From NCBI GenBank assembly GCA_001598975.1, contig BBXU01002676.1:1-45484 (forward strand): a DNA stretch of 45,484 bases, read 5' to 3'. Numbering within the stretch: the stretch's first letter is position 1; each line of letters opens with the position of its first letter. The position numbers and the translations under genes are program-made. The notes under the pieces are model-generated. The model saw only the letters and a list, made by a program, of their open reading frames with translations. It was not told the origin of the DNA and did no database searches. Shown here piece by piece: positions 1 to 11,900 of the stretch. The stretch is from Parachlorella kessleri. Lineage: Eukaryota > Chlorophyta > Trebouxiophyceae > Chlorellales > Chlorellaceae.

Positions 1-805
1 AGCTTGAAAAAAGATGTACCCTTACGTCTTCTCGCATTGAGCAGGCAGTTACCCCGCCTGCCACTCAGCTGCCAACCCACGTGAATGAAAAGCCTAAATG
101 CAACTCTGGAGGGCATTCAAGGAGGCTCATCGGCACTTGACAGGTAGACTACCAGGATTTAGGTGTCAACAGGAACAGGGTTTACAAAACCAGCATAGAC
201 TGGCGCGAAGCTACGCTGCCCACCAACCTGGAATCAGGCAAGCTGTGGCGCTGGGTCCCGCCCCTGTTTGTATGTGCCTGGCAAGTGAACTAAGCTCTTC
301 TGCAGCACTGGGAGAGGTGAGATGTGAATTTGGTATATCAAGACTCGCACAGAGTCTGCGGTGCCTTCACCAACCTTGGAAGGCTCCCTCACGCCAGACA
401 AACCACACCAGGAAAGGATGCAGGAACTGGTCACCGCAGCAGGGCACTTGTCAAGGACGGGAAGGAAAAGGCAACACAACAGGCAGTGTTTTCTGATGTA
501 CAACTTGGCAGTGGCAAAACTCCTTGACATGCATTTTGCTTGTGTCCGCGGCCTTCCCCCTCTGCGCGCGGACCATGATCACCGTGATCAATGATCATGA
601 CGTGGACCATGCTGGGGCCGTGAAGCTGAGTATCGGGCGGCCCCTTAATAGCCCCTCTAAATTTCTTCTTTATTACTGTCGGTTGAACCTGGGGTCAGCG
701 CTTGCCAGGGTGCCAATAAGTTTTCCTTCTTTCCAGAAGGAATCCGACACCAACTTTGACCTACATGCAGCTGCGGTTGTCGCTTCTGACTACTAGTCCA
801 GCAAA
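1..805. other. Left flank without a recognised gene
   Basis: No gene is recognised here. Several short open frames exist on both strands, but none shows a family motif, plausible splice partners or a consistent coding pattern. The right part is the presumed promoter and 5' leader of the ankyrin gene that starts at 806. The leader contains a cluster of TGATCA palindromes and a TGACGTGG motif, listed separately. Confidence 0.5.
571..611. promoter_or_regulatory. TGATCA cluster with TGACGTGG (bZIP-like) core
   Basis: Three TGATCA palindromes sit at 576, 585 and 592, followed directly by TGACGTGG at 598-605. The whole block is bracketed by two GACCATG direct repeats at 571 and 605. TGACGTGG is a typical plant-type bZIP core. 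The block lies about 200 bases upstream of the ankyrin start codon. A regulatory role is inferred from motif density and position only. Confidence 0.3.
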
Positions 806-2303
806 ATGGAGAAGAACCCCTGGTACAAGAACGTTACCGGGCCCTACCTGCAGTGGCGGGGTCCCATCGGCATCAAGGAGGATGGCGGTGGCTGCACCAG
901 AGGACAGGGCACCGTGGGTCCCATGGTGATCCACCGAGCAGCTTGCAGCAGAGACAAGGAAGGTGCGGATGTCCCTGGGCCCACGAAGCGCTGCATGATG
1001 GCGCTTCGCATGGTCTCAAACGCCGCAGCCCAGTAACTCTTTTTCTGTCGGTCGACCATGCTTGCAGCTATCATCAAGGCAGTGGACGAGGGCCACAATG
1101 TGAACGAGGTGGAGGCAGCCGGCAACACACCGCTGCACTTTGCGGCGTTTGAGGGCTGGCTGGAGGGGTGAGCAACTCCCATTCTGGGTTGTTGGCTTTA
1201 GTTTGAGCTTGTCCCAGCTGGTGACGATACTCCTTGCTGCAGTCTTCAGTCTTTTTGATCTGAACCACGTTCCTTCAACTTTCTTTGCTGCCCTGTAGGT
1301 GTGAGCTGCTGCTTAACCTGGGCGCTAAGATCAATGCCAGCAACAACGCTGGCGACCGGCCCTGGCACTTTGCCCGCAACCTGGGCCAGAAGGATGTGAT
1401 GGAGTTCCTGGAGAAGGTGGGCAGCCTGTGTGTCCTGTGTACCTGCTAGGTTGGCGCTCGCACAGCACAGCAGTAGTGCCAATGCAAGGCTCAACCCTTG
1501 GCTCTGGGTGCAAGGCTTGTTGAATCCCCGGTCCCACACGTGTGTTTGGTTTATGTCTGGGCGCCACATCAGACATTGCTGCTCCAGCACAGCCATTCCC
1601 GCCCCTGCTTCCTGCTGGCCGGTGTCTCTAGCAAATGGTTGCGTGTGTCTCTGCTGCAGAACGGGGCTCTCAAGGAGCAGGGTCTGGTGGTAGTGCAGGA
1701 CCACATTCCCAAGGTCAAGGTAAGCCGGGTCAACAGACCCATGAGTCGGCCGGGCAGACACATGAATCTCCCAGGTTAGGGTTATGCAACCCTTGGTAGT
1801 GCCCAGCCAACTTTCTGAGCTCTGACACTCTATATGAGAGTCTCCAACTTGGATTGGCTGTCATCTGATGCTCGCAGGACTTCTTCCAGAAGGAGTGCTG
1901 GAAGCACCACCCCAAGCCCCATGGGGATTACATTGAGGAGAAGAAGAAACAGGTGGGTCGCCAGCCTGCTCGGAGGCCAGTCTGTTCCAAGGACCCGGTG
2001 GCAGGCTCGGCAGCAATGCCATCCTAGATTACACTGGCAGTGCCGGGCCTGCTGCAGAGTCTAGTGCGTATAGATGGTCTGGGGGCCACCACTATTTCGA
2101 AGCTCGAGAGAGCCACGCTTGTGATGTACGCAATAGTCAGTAACGTGTCCTTTTGGAAGAGTCCAGCGATGCTGCCTCATTCTTTAGGTGTGCATGTCTA
2201 TTTGCATAGTGGTGCGGCGCCAGTGAAACCTGCTATGGCTGGTTCGCTGTTGCAGGATGCTGCCATCGAGGCCGAGAGGAACAAGCTCGTGGTGGCTAGC
2301 TGA
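806..2303 (+). CDS. Small ankyrin-repeat protein (six exons, 185 aa)
   Basis: Exons 806-962, 1068-1167, 1299-1416, 1660-1719, 1878-1952 and 2256-2303 join in frame through GT-AG introns and end at TGA. The start codon has a good context (gcaaaATGGAG). The protein has a short N-terminal segment rich in Gly/Pro/Trp, then about three ankyrin repeats: residues 40-68, 70-102 (contains NTPLHFAA, the typical TPLHxA turn) and 103-134 (DRPWHFA, a variant turn). A charged tail containing KHHPKPHGDYIEEKKKQ runs to the end. Ankyrin repeats bind other proteins, so an adaptor role is the only safe functional statement. The lysine-rich tail is reminiscent of ciliary or cytoskeletal ankyrin proteins, but I do not recognise a specific orthologue. 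The first intron is the least certain, because the frame also stays open through part of it; the 962/1068 junction is chosen because it keeps the repeat VIHRAACSRDKE-AIIKAV intact. Confidence 0.8.
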
Positions 2304-2588
2304 GCAGCTGACAGTGCTGAGAAATTTGAATGTCGGCTATTTGATCTGTATGTTATACTGGTTCTTAGGACACGGCTCACCTTTGAATACCTATCGCCAA
2401 CTAATAGGTCTTGCTATACTAAGCACACTACTACGGTATTGTGAAACGATTGTACAATGCTGTTCCTTGGCATTTGGCGTGTCTGGGCCAACGTGGCTCG
2501 ATGGATCATACTCCTGCGTTCCATTGGGATGGCACACTTTGGCAGGCCACCGTCCTGAAGCGATATGATCGATCCTGCTTTGCCTAGC

Positions 2589-2593
2589 TGTAA
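2589..2593 (+). terminator. TGTAA polyadenylation signal candidate
   Basis: TGTAA is the usual chlorophyte poly(A) signal. This copy lies 286 bases past the ankyrin stop codon, a normal 3' UTR length for green algae. A five-base motif occurs often by chance, so position is the main support. Confidence 0.4.
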
Positions 2594-2683
2594 GAGATTG
2601 GAAAGCTCAATCTATAAGGCGGGTTGTATTCACTATTATACTTCCAGCCAGTCCTGTAGAGGGGCGACGAGAGGGAACTGGAA

Positions 2684-2699
2684 GGGGGGGGGGGGGGGG
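2684..2699 (+). repeat. Poly-G run (16)
   Basis: Sixteen uninterrupted G in the 3' flank of the ankyrin gene. It is one of five G or C runs of 12 or more bases in this window. Confidence 0.95.
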
Positions 2700-2801
2700 A
2701 TTAGTCAACAGTATTCGAAGTGGCATGATGGTATCTGGGTGGCAGGCTGACGGCAAGATGCGGCCGCACGAAGCGAACTGACTGAAGAAGCCTTGTATTG
2801 A

Positions 2802-2860
2802 CGGGCGGGCAGGCCAGTTACGAACGTTGTTAAGTGATCACTTTTGCCTTGGCCCGCCCG
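2802..2860. promoter_or_regulatory. Inverted repeat enclosing palindromes upstream of the coiled-coil gene
   Basis: CGGGCGGGC (2802-2810) and GCCCGCCCG (2852-2860) are perfect inverted arms of nine bases. Between them lie AACGTT (2823-2828) and the 12-base palindrome AAGTGATCACTT (2832-2843). The block ends 116 bases before the start codon at 2977. The nested symmetry suggests a transcription-factor array; function is inferred. Confidence 0.35.
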
Positions 2861-2976
2861 GAAGCTTGCCGACTTGATGTAGCAGTGTTAGGCTTACATT
2901 GCATGTTTATGTGCCACCGACGTACTTAACACTCCCAACCTAGGCGGCAGCCTTGTTCTGAGACTGACACCGTTCT

Positions 2977-5900
2977 ATGGGCAGCTCTGGCACTGGCAAG
3001 AGCGCTCTCAATAGATTTGCCGAGCTGGAGAACCAGGTGGGATAAGGAAGCGAGTATGGATGCTCTCATCCCTGCGGAGGTGCCCACCCACCGCAAAATT
3101 TACAAGGGATGCGAGTGGCAACCCACCCTGACTAGAGGTGCTTGGCGCTCGCTTGAATTCTGCAGTGGCAGCAGTATGAACGCAAGGTGGCAGAGCGCAC
3201 TGCAGAGCAGCAGAGTGCGCTGTCAAAATCCGCCAGCCTGCTGGAGACGATGCGGCAGCGGTTTGCGCCAAGCCCTGCCCCTGGCGACGCTTCAGCGGCG
3301 GCAGCCGCCCTTATGACACCCCGCCTGGCGACTAGCTCAGTGCAGCAACAGCAGCATAGCTTGTTATTGCAGTCCAGTGCTCGAGCGCCCTCAGCGCAGG
3401 CAGCCAGCGATGCCGTCAGCACCTTGCCTGTGGCGAGGGAAGCCCAGACGCCTGGCTTCTCCCTCATCACTGGCGCCTCCTCTTTCAAAGAGAACCTGGC
3501 GCAGAACCTATCTCAGAGCTTCAATAGCAGCCTGGGTGGCTCAGTCATTCCTGCATTCAAGCCAGCGCAACCGCAGCACAGCACCTTCTCAGCCCCTGCG
3601 GGGTTTGCAGGAACGCCAGCAACACTGCCCAAGAACATGGCGGGCGCAGGGGCCGCAGAGCCAGACTCTCTGCTGCAGCAGGCCTCCAGCATGTTCCTGC
3701 AGCAAGTGGAGGATATGCGCCGGAAGTATACACAGGAGGTGGAGCAGCTCAAGGTACATTATGATACTTGGGGCTCTGCTTGTGCCAACAAGCAATCACA
3801 GAGGTTCAGAGCGTCTTGCGGCTCCAGGCGGTCATTGTGGGCAGCACCGGGCAGCATTTCATAAAAGTTTGCTGCAGCAGGTCCAGCCGGTGCCGGCCGC
3901 GCCTACTCAGGCAGCTACGTCCCTTTCTCGCTCTGCATACATGAACCCGGGGAATGAGCTACCCCTCCCAGCTCTATGTTTTCCGTTGCTAACCTATGCT
4001 CCCAACCTGCACCGTATCCATTTTTGCAGGTGGAGGTCAGCCAACTGGCTGGTCAGCGCGACAGCCTGGAGGCAGAGGTACAGTCCTCCAGCGCCTCCTG
4101 CCGCGCTATACAGCTACAGGCTTCCACAGCGCAGCGCGAGTTTGAGCAAGTCTCCCAGGACTTGGAGCGCGCCACACAGCGGCTGCGGTCGCTGGAGGCA
4201 GCGCAGCAAGCAGAACGGGAGAGGTACGAGCGGGAGAGGGCTGCTGCAGAGCAGAACCTGGAAAGGGAACGCGATCGCCAGCGGCAGATGCTGCAGGTAG
4301 GGTGCAGAGCTTGCTCGGCAGTTGAGAAATGCCTGTGTGCAGATGCTTTCTTTCCCCTTGAGGAGTGTGTTACGCGTTCAGTCACATGTGATTTTGGGGA
4401 CGGTCCCCGCAGCCTGCCCTGTCGGCTGATCAGGTGGGAGGCCCTGCCAGTCTTTCGTAACACAGGGGTCCAGCATGCAGCACACTTGCACCCCGACTTC
4501 ACACATTCCTTAAGCGCGCTCTGAAGCAAACGCACCAAGGAGGTTTATGTCAGCTCTCCCTGTGCCATGAACACTGCCACGCTGCCACCATGCCAACAGG
4601 CGGAGCAGCAGGCGGCCAAAGAGGCAGCTGAGCAGCAAGAGGCAGCCCTGCAGCGGCGCACGGCAGCTCTTGAGCAGCGGGCAGAGCGGCTGGATGAACA
4701 GGCTAGGGGCATGGTGGAGCGAGACGCTCAACTGCAGGAGCGGGAGTCTGAGTTCGAGGCACAGGTACCTCGACCCTACAGAACACTTGCGGTTGTTGAG
4801 ATGCGTGGTAGAATATGCTACCAGAAATTCTTGATGCATTTGTGCCAGAGGTGCCAAATCGCTGTGTGGGCATGGGGTTAATGCCGTGGGCGTGCCTGGA
4901 TAGCGAACATGTGGATGGAGCAACGGCTGGCTTGCACCAGGTGCAAGCAGTACCTAACACAATTTTGACAAGGCTTAGCACAATACTTCGGACTCCAGTC
5001 TAATTCCAGCTCTACAGCTCACCTGCAGCGGTGTGACAGCTCCCCTAGTGTATAACGCTCAGCAGGACGCAGGGTACCCTAAGACGCCAGCAGTATGTGT
5101 GAGTAGTAACATGCCAGCAATATAGCCGTTTGAGAGCTTGGCGATTGCAGGTTAAAGAAATTACCCGATCTCTTAGAGAGCGGGAGGCCAAGACTCGGGC
5201 AGCGGAAGAGGTGGCTGCAGCCCATCTGGCACGCGAGAAGTCTTTATTGGATAGAGAAGCAGAGCTTGGTCGCAGGGAGAAAGCCGTACAACAAGTGAGT
5301 GGGGGTGGGTCAATGTTGATGGGGATCAGTGACTGTGTGTAGTGGTGGTGTGTGGGTGTGGGTGTTGTGGTGGTGTGTGGGCGTGTGGGTGGGGTGGGGG
5401 GGGGGGGCGGCGGCGGCGAGGATTTGAAGGCCTAGCATAGGCAGTTGGCAGATTCCGCCACAGCATGCCTGGGCGTGAAGTGAGCGAGAAAGACCATCGT
5501 TCTTGGAGATGGACCTGCCTTGTAGCTACATGCATCTCGTTAATAGCTGTATGTCACATCAGCCTAGACACCCCATTTGTGGGCAGGAACACAGGTCAGC
5601 CGGCACGACTTGCTGCTGTGTAGGCCGAGGCCAGCGCAACTGCCACCAAGGCCGAAGTAGAGAGCGCCTGGACGATGCAGAAACAGGAGGCAGCTCGGCT
5701 GAGCGAGGTCTCTAAAACACTTGAGGAGCGCAGTGGCAGGCTGGGGCGGGAGCTTGCAGATCGGGAAGCAGCCCTGCAGCAGAGGTGAAAGAGCAATTCT
5801 GACTAGCTGCTGCTCTTGGTGCCGCATGAGTGTGCTTGTCAACCCTGTGCATGTGAAACCCACGCTTCCCTCGCTACAATCAAGTCCGTCTATCGGTAAA

Positions 5901-8900
5901 GAGAATTAAACTCATCCTTAAGGCTTTGAAAACCAGTCCAGGCAGCCCCCTTCGCTTGAGGTGTAGCACCACTGAACCCAGCCTCAGCCCTTGCGCGCAG
6001 GGAGGAGGCACTGGCCAAGGCCGTTGCAAACTTTGAGGAGGGCCGGCGCCAGAGGGCTGCCTCGGATGAAGCAGAGCGCCAACGAGTGGTAGCGGAAGTC
6101 AAGCGCCTCGAGTTAGAAGTGGAGGAATCCGCTGCGCAGCTGAAGCAGGCATGTGGGCAGGCTGGTGCAGGTGGTTGGGTCGGTGTTGGGATGCAAGCAG
6201 CTAAGCTGCGAGTGCACTGCCATGGATGGAATTGGTTGCTGACCAAGTTATGGCAGGTGCTGCGTGTTCGCCTCGTTTCTTTCTCTTCTCTGGATCACTT
6301 TATATCATCTAGAGCCCTTGAAGCATCTCCTGCAGGCGGAAGCTGAAGAGCACGCACTGAAGGCCAGGCTTGGTACTGTCCGCCAAGAGATTGCTGATGC
6401 CGAGGCAGCCAGGGATAAGGCCCTACTGGCACACAAGGCTGCACAGCAGGTGAATGCAGGATATGTGGCAGTGACCATATGCTCGTAACCTGGTGCGGGT
6501 AGGCTGTATATTTATGGGATTAGCATTTTGCTGGTGGCGGAAGAAACTAGTGGCTTTGAATTTCTATGAGGGTGGCCATGCGCAACCACCCCAGCCATGT
6601 ACGCAGAAGTGGTGCTCTGGCTTTGATACCCTGTGGCAAGACGAGCTTTGGCTTCCCTTCCTCCCTGAGCACAGGCTGCTCGCGAGGCCCATCGCGCCAT
6701 GGAGGATGCCCTCACTGCTGGCAAGGATGAAGTGATGAAGGTCAAGGCACGCTATGACGCACTGAGCGATGAGATAGCAGCGCTTGGGCGCCGGCGAGAG
6801 TCCTGGCAAGCAGAGGAAGCAGAGAGCCGTCAGGCTATTGAAGAAGAGCGGCGGCAGATTGATGCTGCTCTGCAGGTGGGCTGCTGTACTGACCAATCGC
6901 CCTGGTTTGAACAGAGAAGCCCTGAAGGCCGTGCACAGGCACTAGTTGCAATCAGACGGGGAAGAACGAAATGAGCACTTGCTCTTATCTGTTGTTTGGT
7001 TGTCAGGCATAGGCCTGAAAGCAGTGGTACGGGTGGTGGCACCTACTCATGTTCCCCAGCTCAGGCCAAGTTCCAGGCACATGCGACGCAGAGTGCAATA
7101 ATGCAGCTCTGACTCCATTGACACTCCCTAAGATGCCATACAGGCTCAGCAAGCAGAGGTGGAGTCCGAGCGGGAGCAGCTCCGTGCTGAGTTTGAGAGC
7201 CTGGTGGGCAAGCAGCAGGCGCGGGTAGAGGAGTGGGAGGCTGCTGTGAGCGCTGAGGAGGCCTCCCTGGCCAAGCGGCGATCGGTGCGTTGGGGAGTGA
7301 AGTGACCTGGCATCAGCTGGCAAATCTGACAGCTATCTTGGCTGTGTGGGTGCAAGGGGATGATTAACATTGGAGAGTCTTATGGGCTGTCTAACATGGA
7401 GAGTACATCACATGTTGCACACCAAGGAAGTAACTGGCACAGTGGTGATGCATGTCGCGGTGGGTGTGTTCTGCTGGCCTTCAGGGCTGCACCAGCAGTG
7501 GCCTGTGTGCCGACATTCGAGCTATATGGACATGACACCGACGCGATCAGCAGATTCTTCACAACTCACATTTGCCACTGGAAGGTCACTTCCTGTGGTG
7601 CGTGGCAGCTAGTTGCATTGGGTATTTTTTACTGCAAAACTGAGCGTTTTACCCAACACTTTTCCAGGATGCCGAGGCGGTTGAGGCGCGAGCGCAGGCA
7701 CGGCAGGAGGAGCTTCGCACCCTGGAGCAGCGGCTGGGTGGCATACAACAACGGCTGGATGGCGACGCCCAACGGCTGAAGAAGGCTATGCAAGCCGTAG
7801 AGGAGGAGCGGGCAGAGCTCAAGGTGGGTGACTGGAATATGGAAAGCTTAGGATGACAGACCCGACTTTGCAGAGTTTTCAAAGGTGGCAATGATGTGCT
7901 GTCTTTGGGAGGGACACGTCTTTGGCAGCACCAAGATATTGCTGTGGGGGCGGAGTCCCGCCATATGTCATGCACTGTCTAAGTCCCACGCTCGTGCTCT
8001 TGCCTACCTGGCAGGAGCGTGCTGCCGAGCTGGCCGCGCACGAGGAGTCTCTGGAGGCCTGGAAGTCGCAGTTCAAGGCTGAGGCTGTGCGACAGATTGC
8101 CGAGCGCGAGCGGCTGCTTGGGGAGTGGCAGGGGCGCCTGGAGCGGAGGCAGGCGGAGCTAGAGGACCTGCAACGATCGGTTGAGGTGGGCGGACTTGAC
8201 ATGGTGGCTTAAAGTTGCATATGAAAGTGTGTCTAACATCCTGTCAATCCGAATGCAGGGGTAAATGCGGTTGGTCGTGAGCCGAAGGGAGAGGCTCAGT
8301 TGGACTGGTCGTGGGCTCAGGGGTGAGACTTCGCAATACATGGGGGAAGCTGCACTGCGAGGCTGCACACCCTCTTTCCACCCCTGCTGAGCCCCCCCTC
8401 GCCACTGCCAGCCGACAAGGGGTGGCAACTAACTGGTACCCATGCCCTGGTGCAGAAGCGCATCCAGGCCAGGGAGGACGCCTCAGTGGCTCGTGAGAAG
8501 ACCACCCTGCAACATGTCCAGGAGCTGGAAGCGCGCGTTGCCGCCTTCGACTCGAAGGAGAAGAAGATTTTGCGGGTAAGCAGCTGCGCCGGCTGACATC
8601 TAAACATAGTGAATGTGGGTGAAAAGGCGATTACGTGTTACATGACGACCTGCCCTCTATTTGGTGCCTCCCCTGACACATATATGCATTCAACAGTGTG
8701 ACTGATATCACTGTGCTAAAAGCCCTGGCAATATGCGACCTACTCAGCTTGCATGGAAGCTACCACTGCACACCGGTGATGAGGGCATCTTCCCAGGCAG
8801 GAATGACCTTTGCAAACTAAGTAGTGTCGCAGGAGCTATCCGACCGCGAGTCATCCATCGGAGGCAAGGAATCGAAGCTGGCGGCTGCTCAAGCTGAGCT

Positions 8901-11900
8901 GTCTCAAGAGAAGGCAGCTTTAGAAACCCAGAAGGCACGGCTGGAGGCTGATCGTAGGGCGCTGGAACAGCACCAGGATACTCTGCATGGCATGCAAGCC
9001 GAGGTGCGGCAAGATGGGAGTTCGTGGACCCGCTTACATTCCTGCGGCTGCTGATGCCTGACTCAAATAAAGCTTGCCATTGCTTCTTGTGAGGAAGCTG
9101 CTTCTTTGTGAGGTGCTGCTTGTACTTCTGGCCAGAAACTCATATGTCTGATTGGAATAGACGTTTCCTGGGTGTTCCTTCAGATTCGCAAGGGGCACAC
9201 CAACCTTGAGCTGGAGCGGACGGAGTTGGAGGACCAGCAAAAGCGCATTGCACACAAGGAAGCTCGCATTAAAGGTGCGCTCTCCGAAGGTGTCCCTGCT
9301 CATGCCATCTGAGACCCTGTTGCTCCACCTTGCGAGAGAATTGCGGCAGCACTTCCCTGGCACTGCAGTAGGCTGCATGCATTCAACAGACTGCTCATTT
9401 GTACTGCATGTGATGAGCAACACAAGGTCCTGTCATTCCAAATCATGTCCCCCAGCCTGATGCAATCCCAAGTTGGTGCTGGGAGGAACACTGGTTTTGA
9501 TCACTGCAATCACAGAGATGGAGGCCCAGGCCAAGGATCTTCACACCCGCATCAGCCATCAGAGTGCTGAGCTTGCAGCAGCAGTAGAGGCCGCCAAGGC
9601 GCGGGAGGCTGAAGCAGTTGCACAGCTGAAGGCTGCAGAGGGCAAGCTGCGCGAAGCAGTACAACGGGATGAAAGGTGAGGCTGCACATTACTACTCCGC
9701 CGGTGCTGGTGGAGATGGGAGTACAAGGCTCTGGGGGACTTGCATGCAGACGTTGGGGGTGCAAGTAGTTCCACCGCATAAGCCACGAAAATGATGCCCC
9801 GCTGCAGGCATGCTGGGGAGCTGGCCAAGTGGGAGGCACTGGTGATGGAGGCCAAGCAGCAACAGGCAGCAGCTGCTGCCGCCTCTCAGGAGGCTCAGCA
9901 CGCCCAGCAGCTGGCAGAGGCCAGCAGGACGGTCCTAGCTGACCTTGAGAGGGCCCTGGATGCCCGGGAGGCCAAACTGCATGACAGCTGGAAAGCGCTT
10001 AGGTCACAGCTGGCTGGGCTGAGCAGCGGTGGCGATAGGGAGAGTGGCAGCGGGCTGCTGCTGCACTCAGATGCCAGGCTGAAGGAGGATGCTCAGGCTG
10101 CGGCGCTGGATGCCGCAGCAGGCAGAGCACCTTCGCCTCTGCCCTCAGTCAGCCTAAGCTCTGCAGCCTCAGCTGAGCTAGTCAAGGTGAGTTGCTGCTG
10201 GCAGAAGGTTGAACAGCCGCAGGAAGTTTCAAGTTTCAGCTGTGCTGTGGGCACCTGGCAGCACGTTAGGTGGAGCCCTCGATTAGTGCTGTGACATGTT
10301 CTCAGTTTTGAAATTCTTCGAGATATACGTGCTTTCAGGTGCTGCACCAGCGTCGCACACAGCTTGTAGAAAGGGAGACGCTGCTGCAGCGGTGGGTGGT
10401 GGCTTTGGAGATGGAAGCAGCTCGGCAGACCTCCCTAGCTCGACAGCTTCAACACCGGGAGGACAAGGTATGCCTGCAAGGTACAAGGTGCTCCAAGCCT
10501 TGAATGAGCCAGTCCCTTGGGGTAAGCCACCCTTATGCCTAGACCACCCGAGGGACATTGCTAGGTTCCGAGACATTACAGGGCGCAGTATGCTTCTACT
10601 ACTACCACTGTGGCGACGGCAAACGCTCGCAGGTTTCCTGTGCAGCACTTTCCTAAACAGTGTGACACTGCTCACTAATTGGAAAGCAGGTGTCAAAACT
10701 GGCGGAGGAGGCCGCCACCAACCGTGCATCCACAGAGCAGATGCTGGCAGGTGTATCAGACCGCGAGAAGCAGCTGCAGCGAGACCAAGCGGACTTGCAG
10801 GAGGCAAGAGAGCGCCTGCAGAAGGAGCATGCAGCGCTGGTTCAGGTAATCACCAGTTGTGAATGGAACATTGACATGCAATGCTTGTGGACCTGCTTGG
10901 GCTGGGTAAGGCCTATGCCTAGCGTGAATAACACTACAATCAAAGGTCAAAGCTTGGCTCCCGTGTTCAGTCTGCACAAAAAAATGTGAGTTTTGGGCAT
11001 ACAGCAAAACGGTGTCACTTTTCCATGAACCTGGAGAACAGAGTGGAGCCTACAACTGTTCACCTGCAGGAGCGTACCAATCTGGAGGGCGCAGCTGGCG
11101 AAATAGCCAATCGAGTGGCTGAGCTTGACAGGCGGGAGAGGGCTTTGGACAGCGCAGAGGCCACCTGGTCCGATCGGCTACAGCAGGTCGAGGCAAAGCA
11201 GCAGGTGGGTGGGGTGCCAGGCGCGCCTTTGACCTCTCATGAGTGGTAGTAGTTTGAAATGTTACATAAGCCACGTCTTCTGCTTTGCCATGCAGTTCAT
11301 CCAACCTCGACGGGTTTGCGGAGCTGAACACGTTACTGGCAAGGCCCACTGTCCCTTGTGCGGTCGTAAGCCATTGCAGTGAGTGATTCGTATGCAGCAT
11401 GTAATTGCAGGCTGCCAGCGAGGCTGCCGTCAAGGCTGCAAAGGAGCTCCATGTCCTGGAGGTAAAGGAGGCCCAGCTGAAAGAGCGGGACACATCTCTC
11501 ACAGAGCTCAAGGCCAGCCTGTCAAGTCGGCTGGCCGGCCTGGATGCCTCTGAGAAGGAGCTGTCAGATCGGGCAAAGCAGTTGGACAGGGCAGCAAGGG
11601 AAGTGGAGGCGGCCCAGTCCGCAATTGAGACAGGTGTGCCCTGGATTGTTTCTGAGTTACACATTTACATATGGGAATATGAGTGACAGGAAGGGGTCAG
11701 GCAGCTGTCAGACAGCAGTGTGGCGGGTGCCAGCTGCGTCAATAAGTAGGCATCAGAAAGGGGGACAAGCTGCAAGCACAGAGGCAGTAAACAACCACCG
11801 AGTTGTGCATTTGTGTCATGGAGTTGGTGCCACCAGCGATGCCACTGCAGCAAGCCTCCGTTGTATTGTAGCTATGTGAAATGCCAGTAATGGTTGCCAG

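Larger units (their letters stand above)
2304..2976. other. 3' flank of the ankyrin gene and promoter of the coiled-coil gene
   Basis: No gene is seen. The stretch holds a TGTAA polyadenylation candidate (2589-2593), a 16-base G run (2684-2699) and an inverted-repeat block at 2802-2860 just upstream of the next gene. Confidence 0.5.

Noticed and set aside
98..796. Short open frames on both strands in the left flank
   Set aside because: No recognisable domain, no consistent splice partners, and composition like non-coding sequence.
2977..3036. Walker A-like GSSGTGKS at the N-terminus of the giant protein
   Set aside because: It matches GxxxxGK[ST], but no beta strand, Walker B or NTPase fold follows; the next residues are coil and low complexity.
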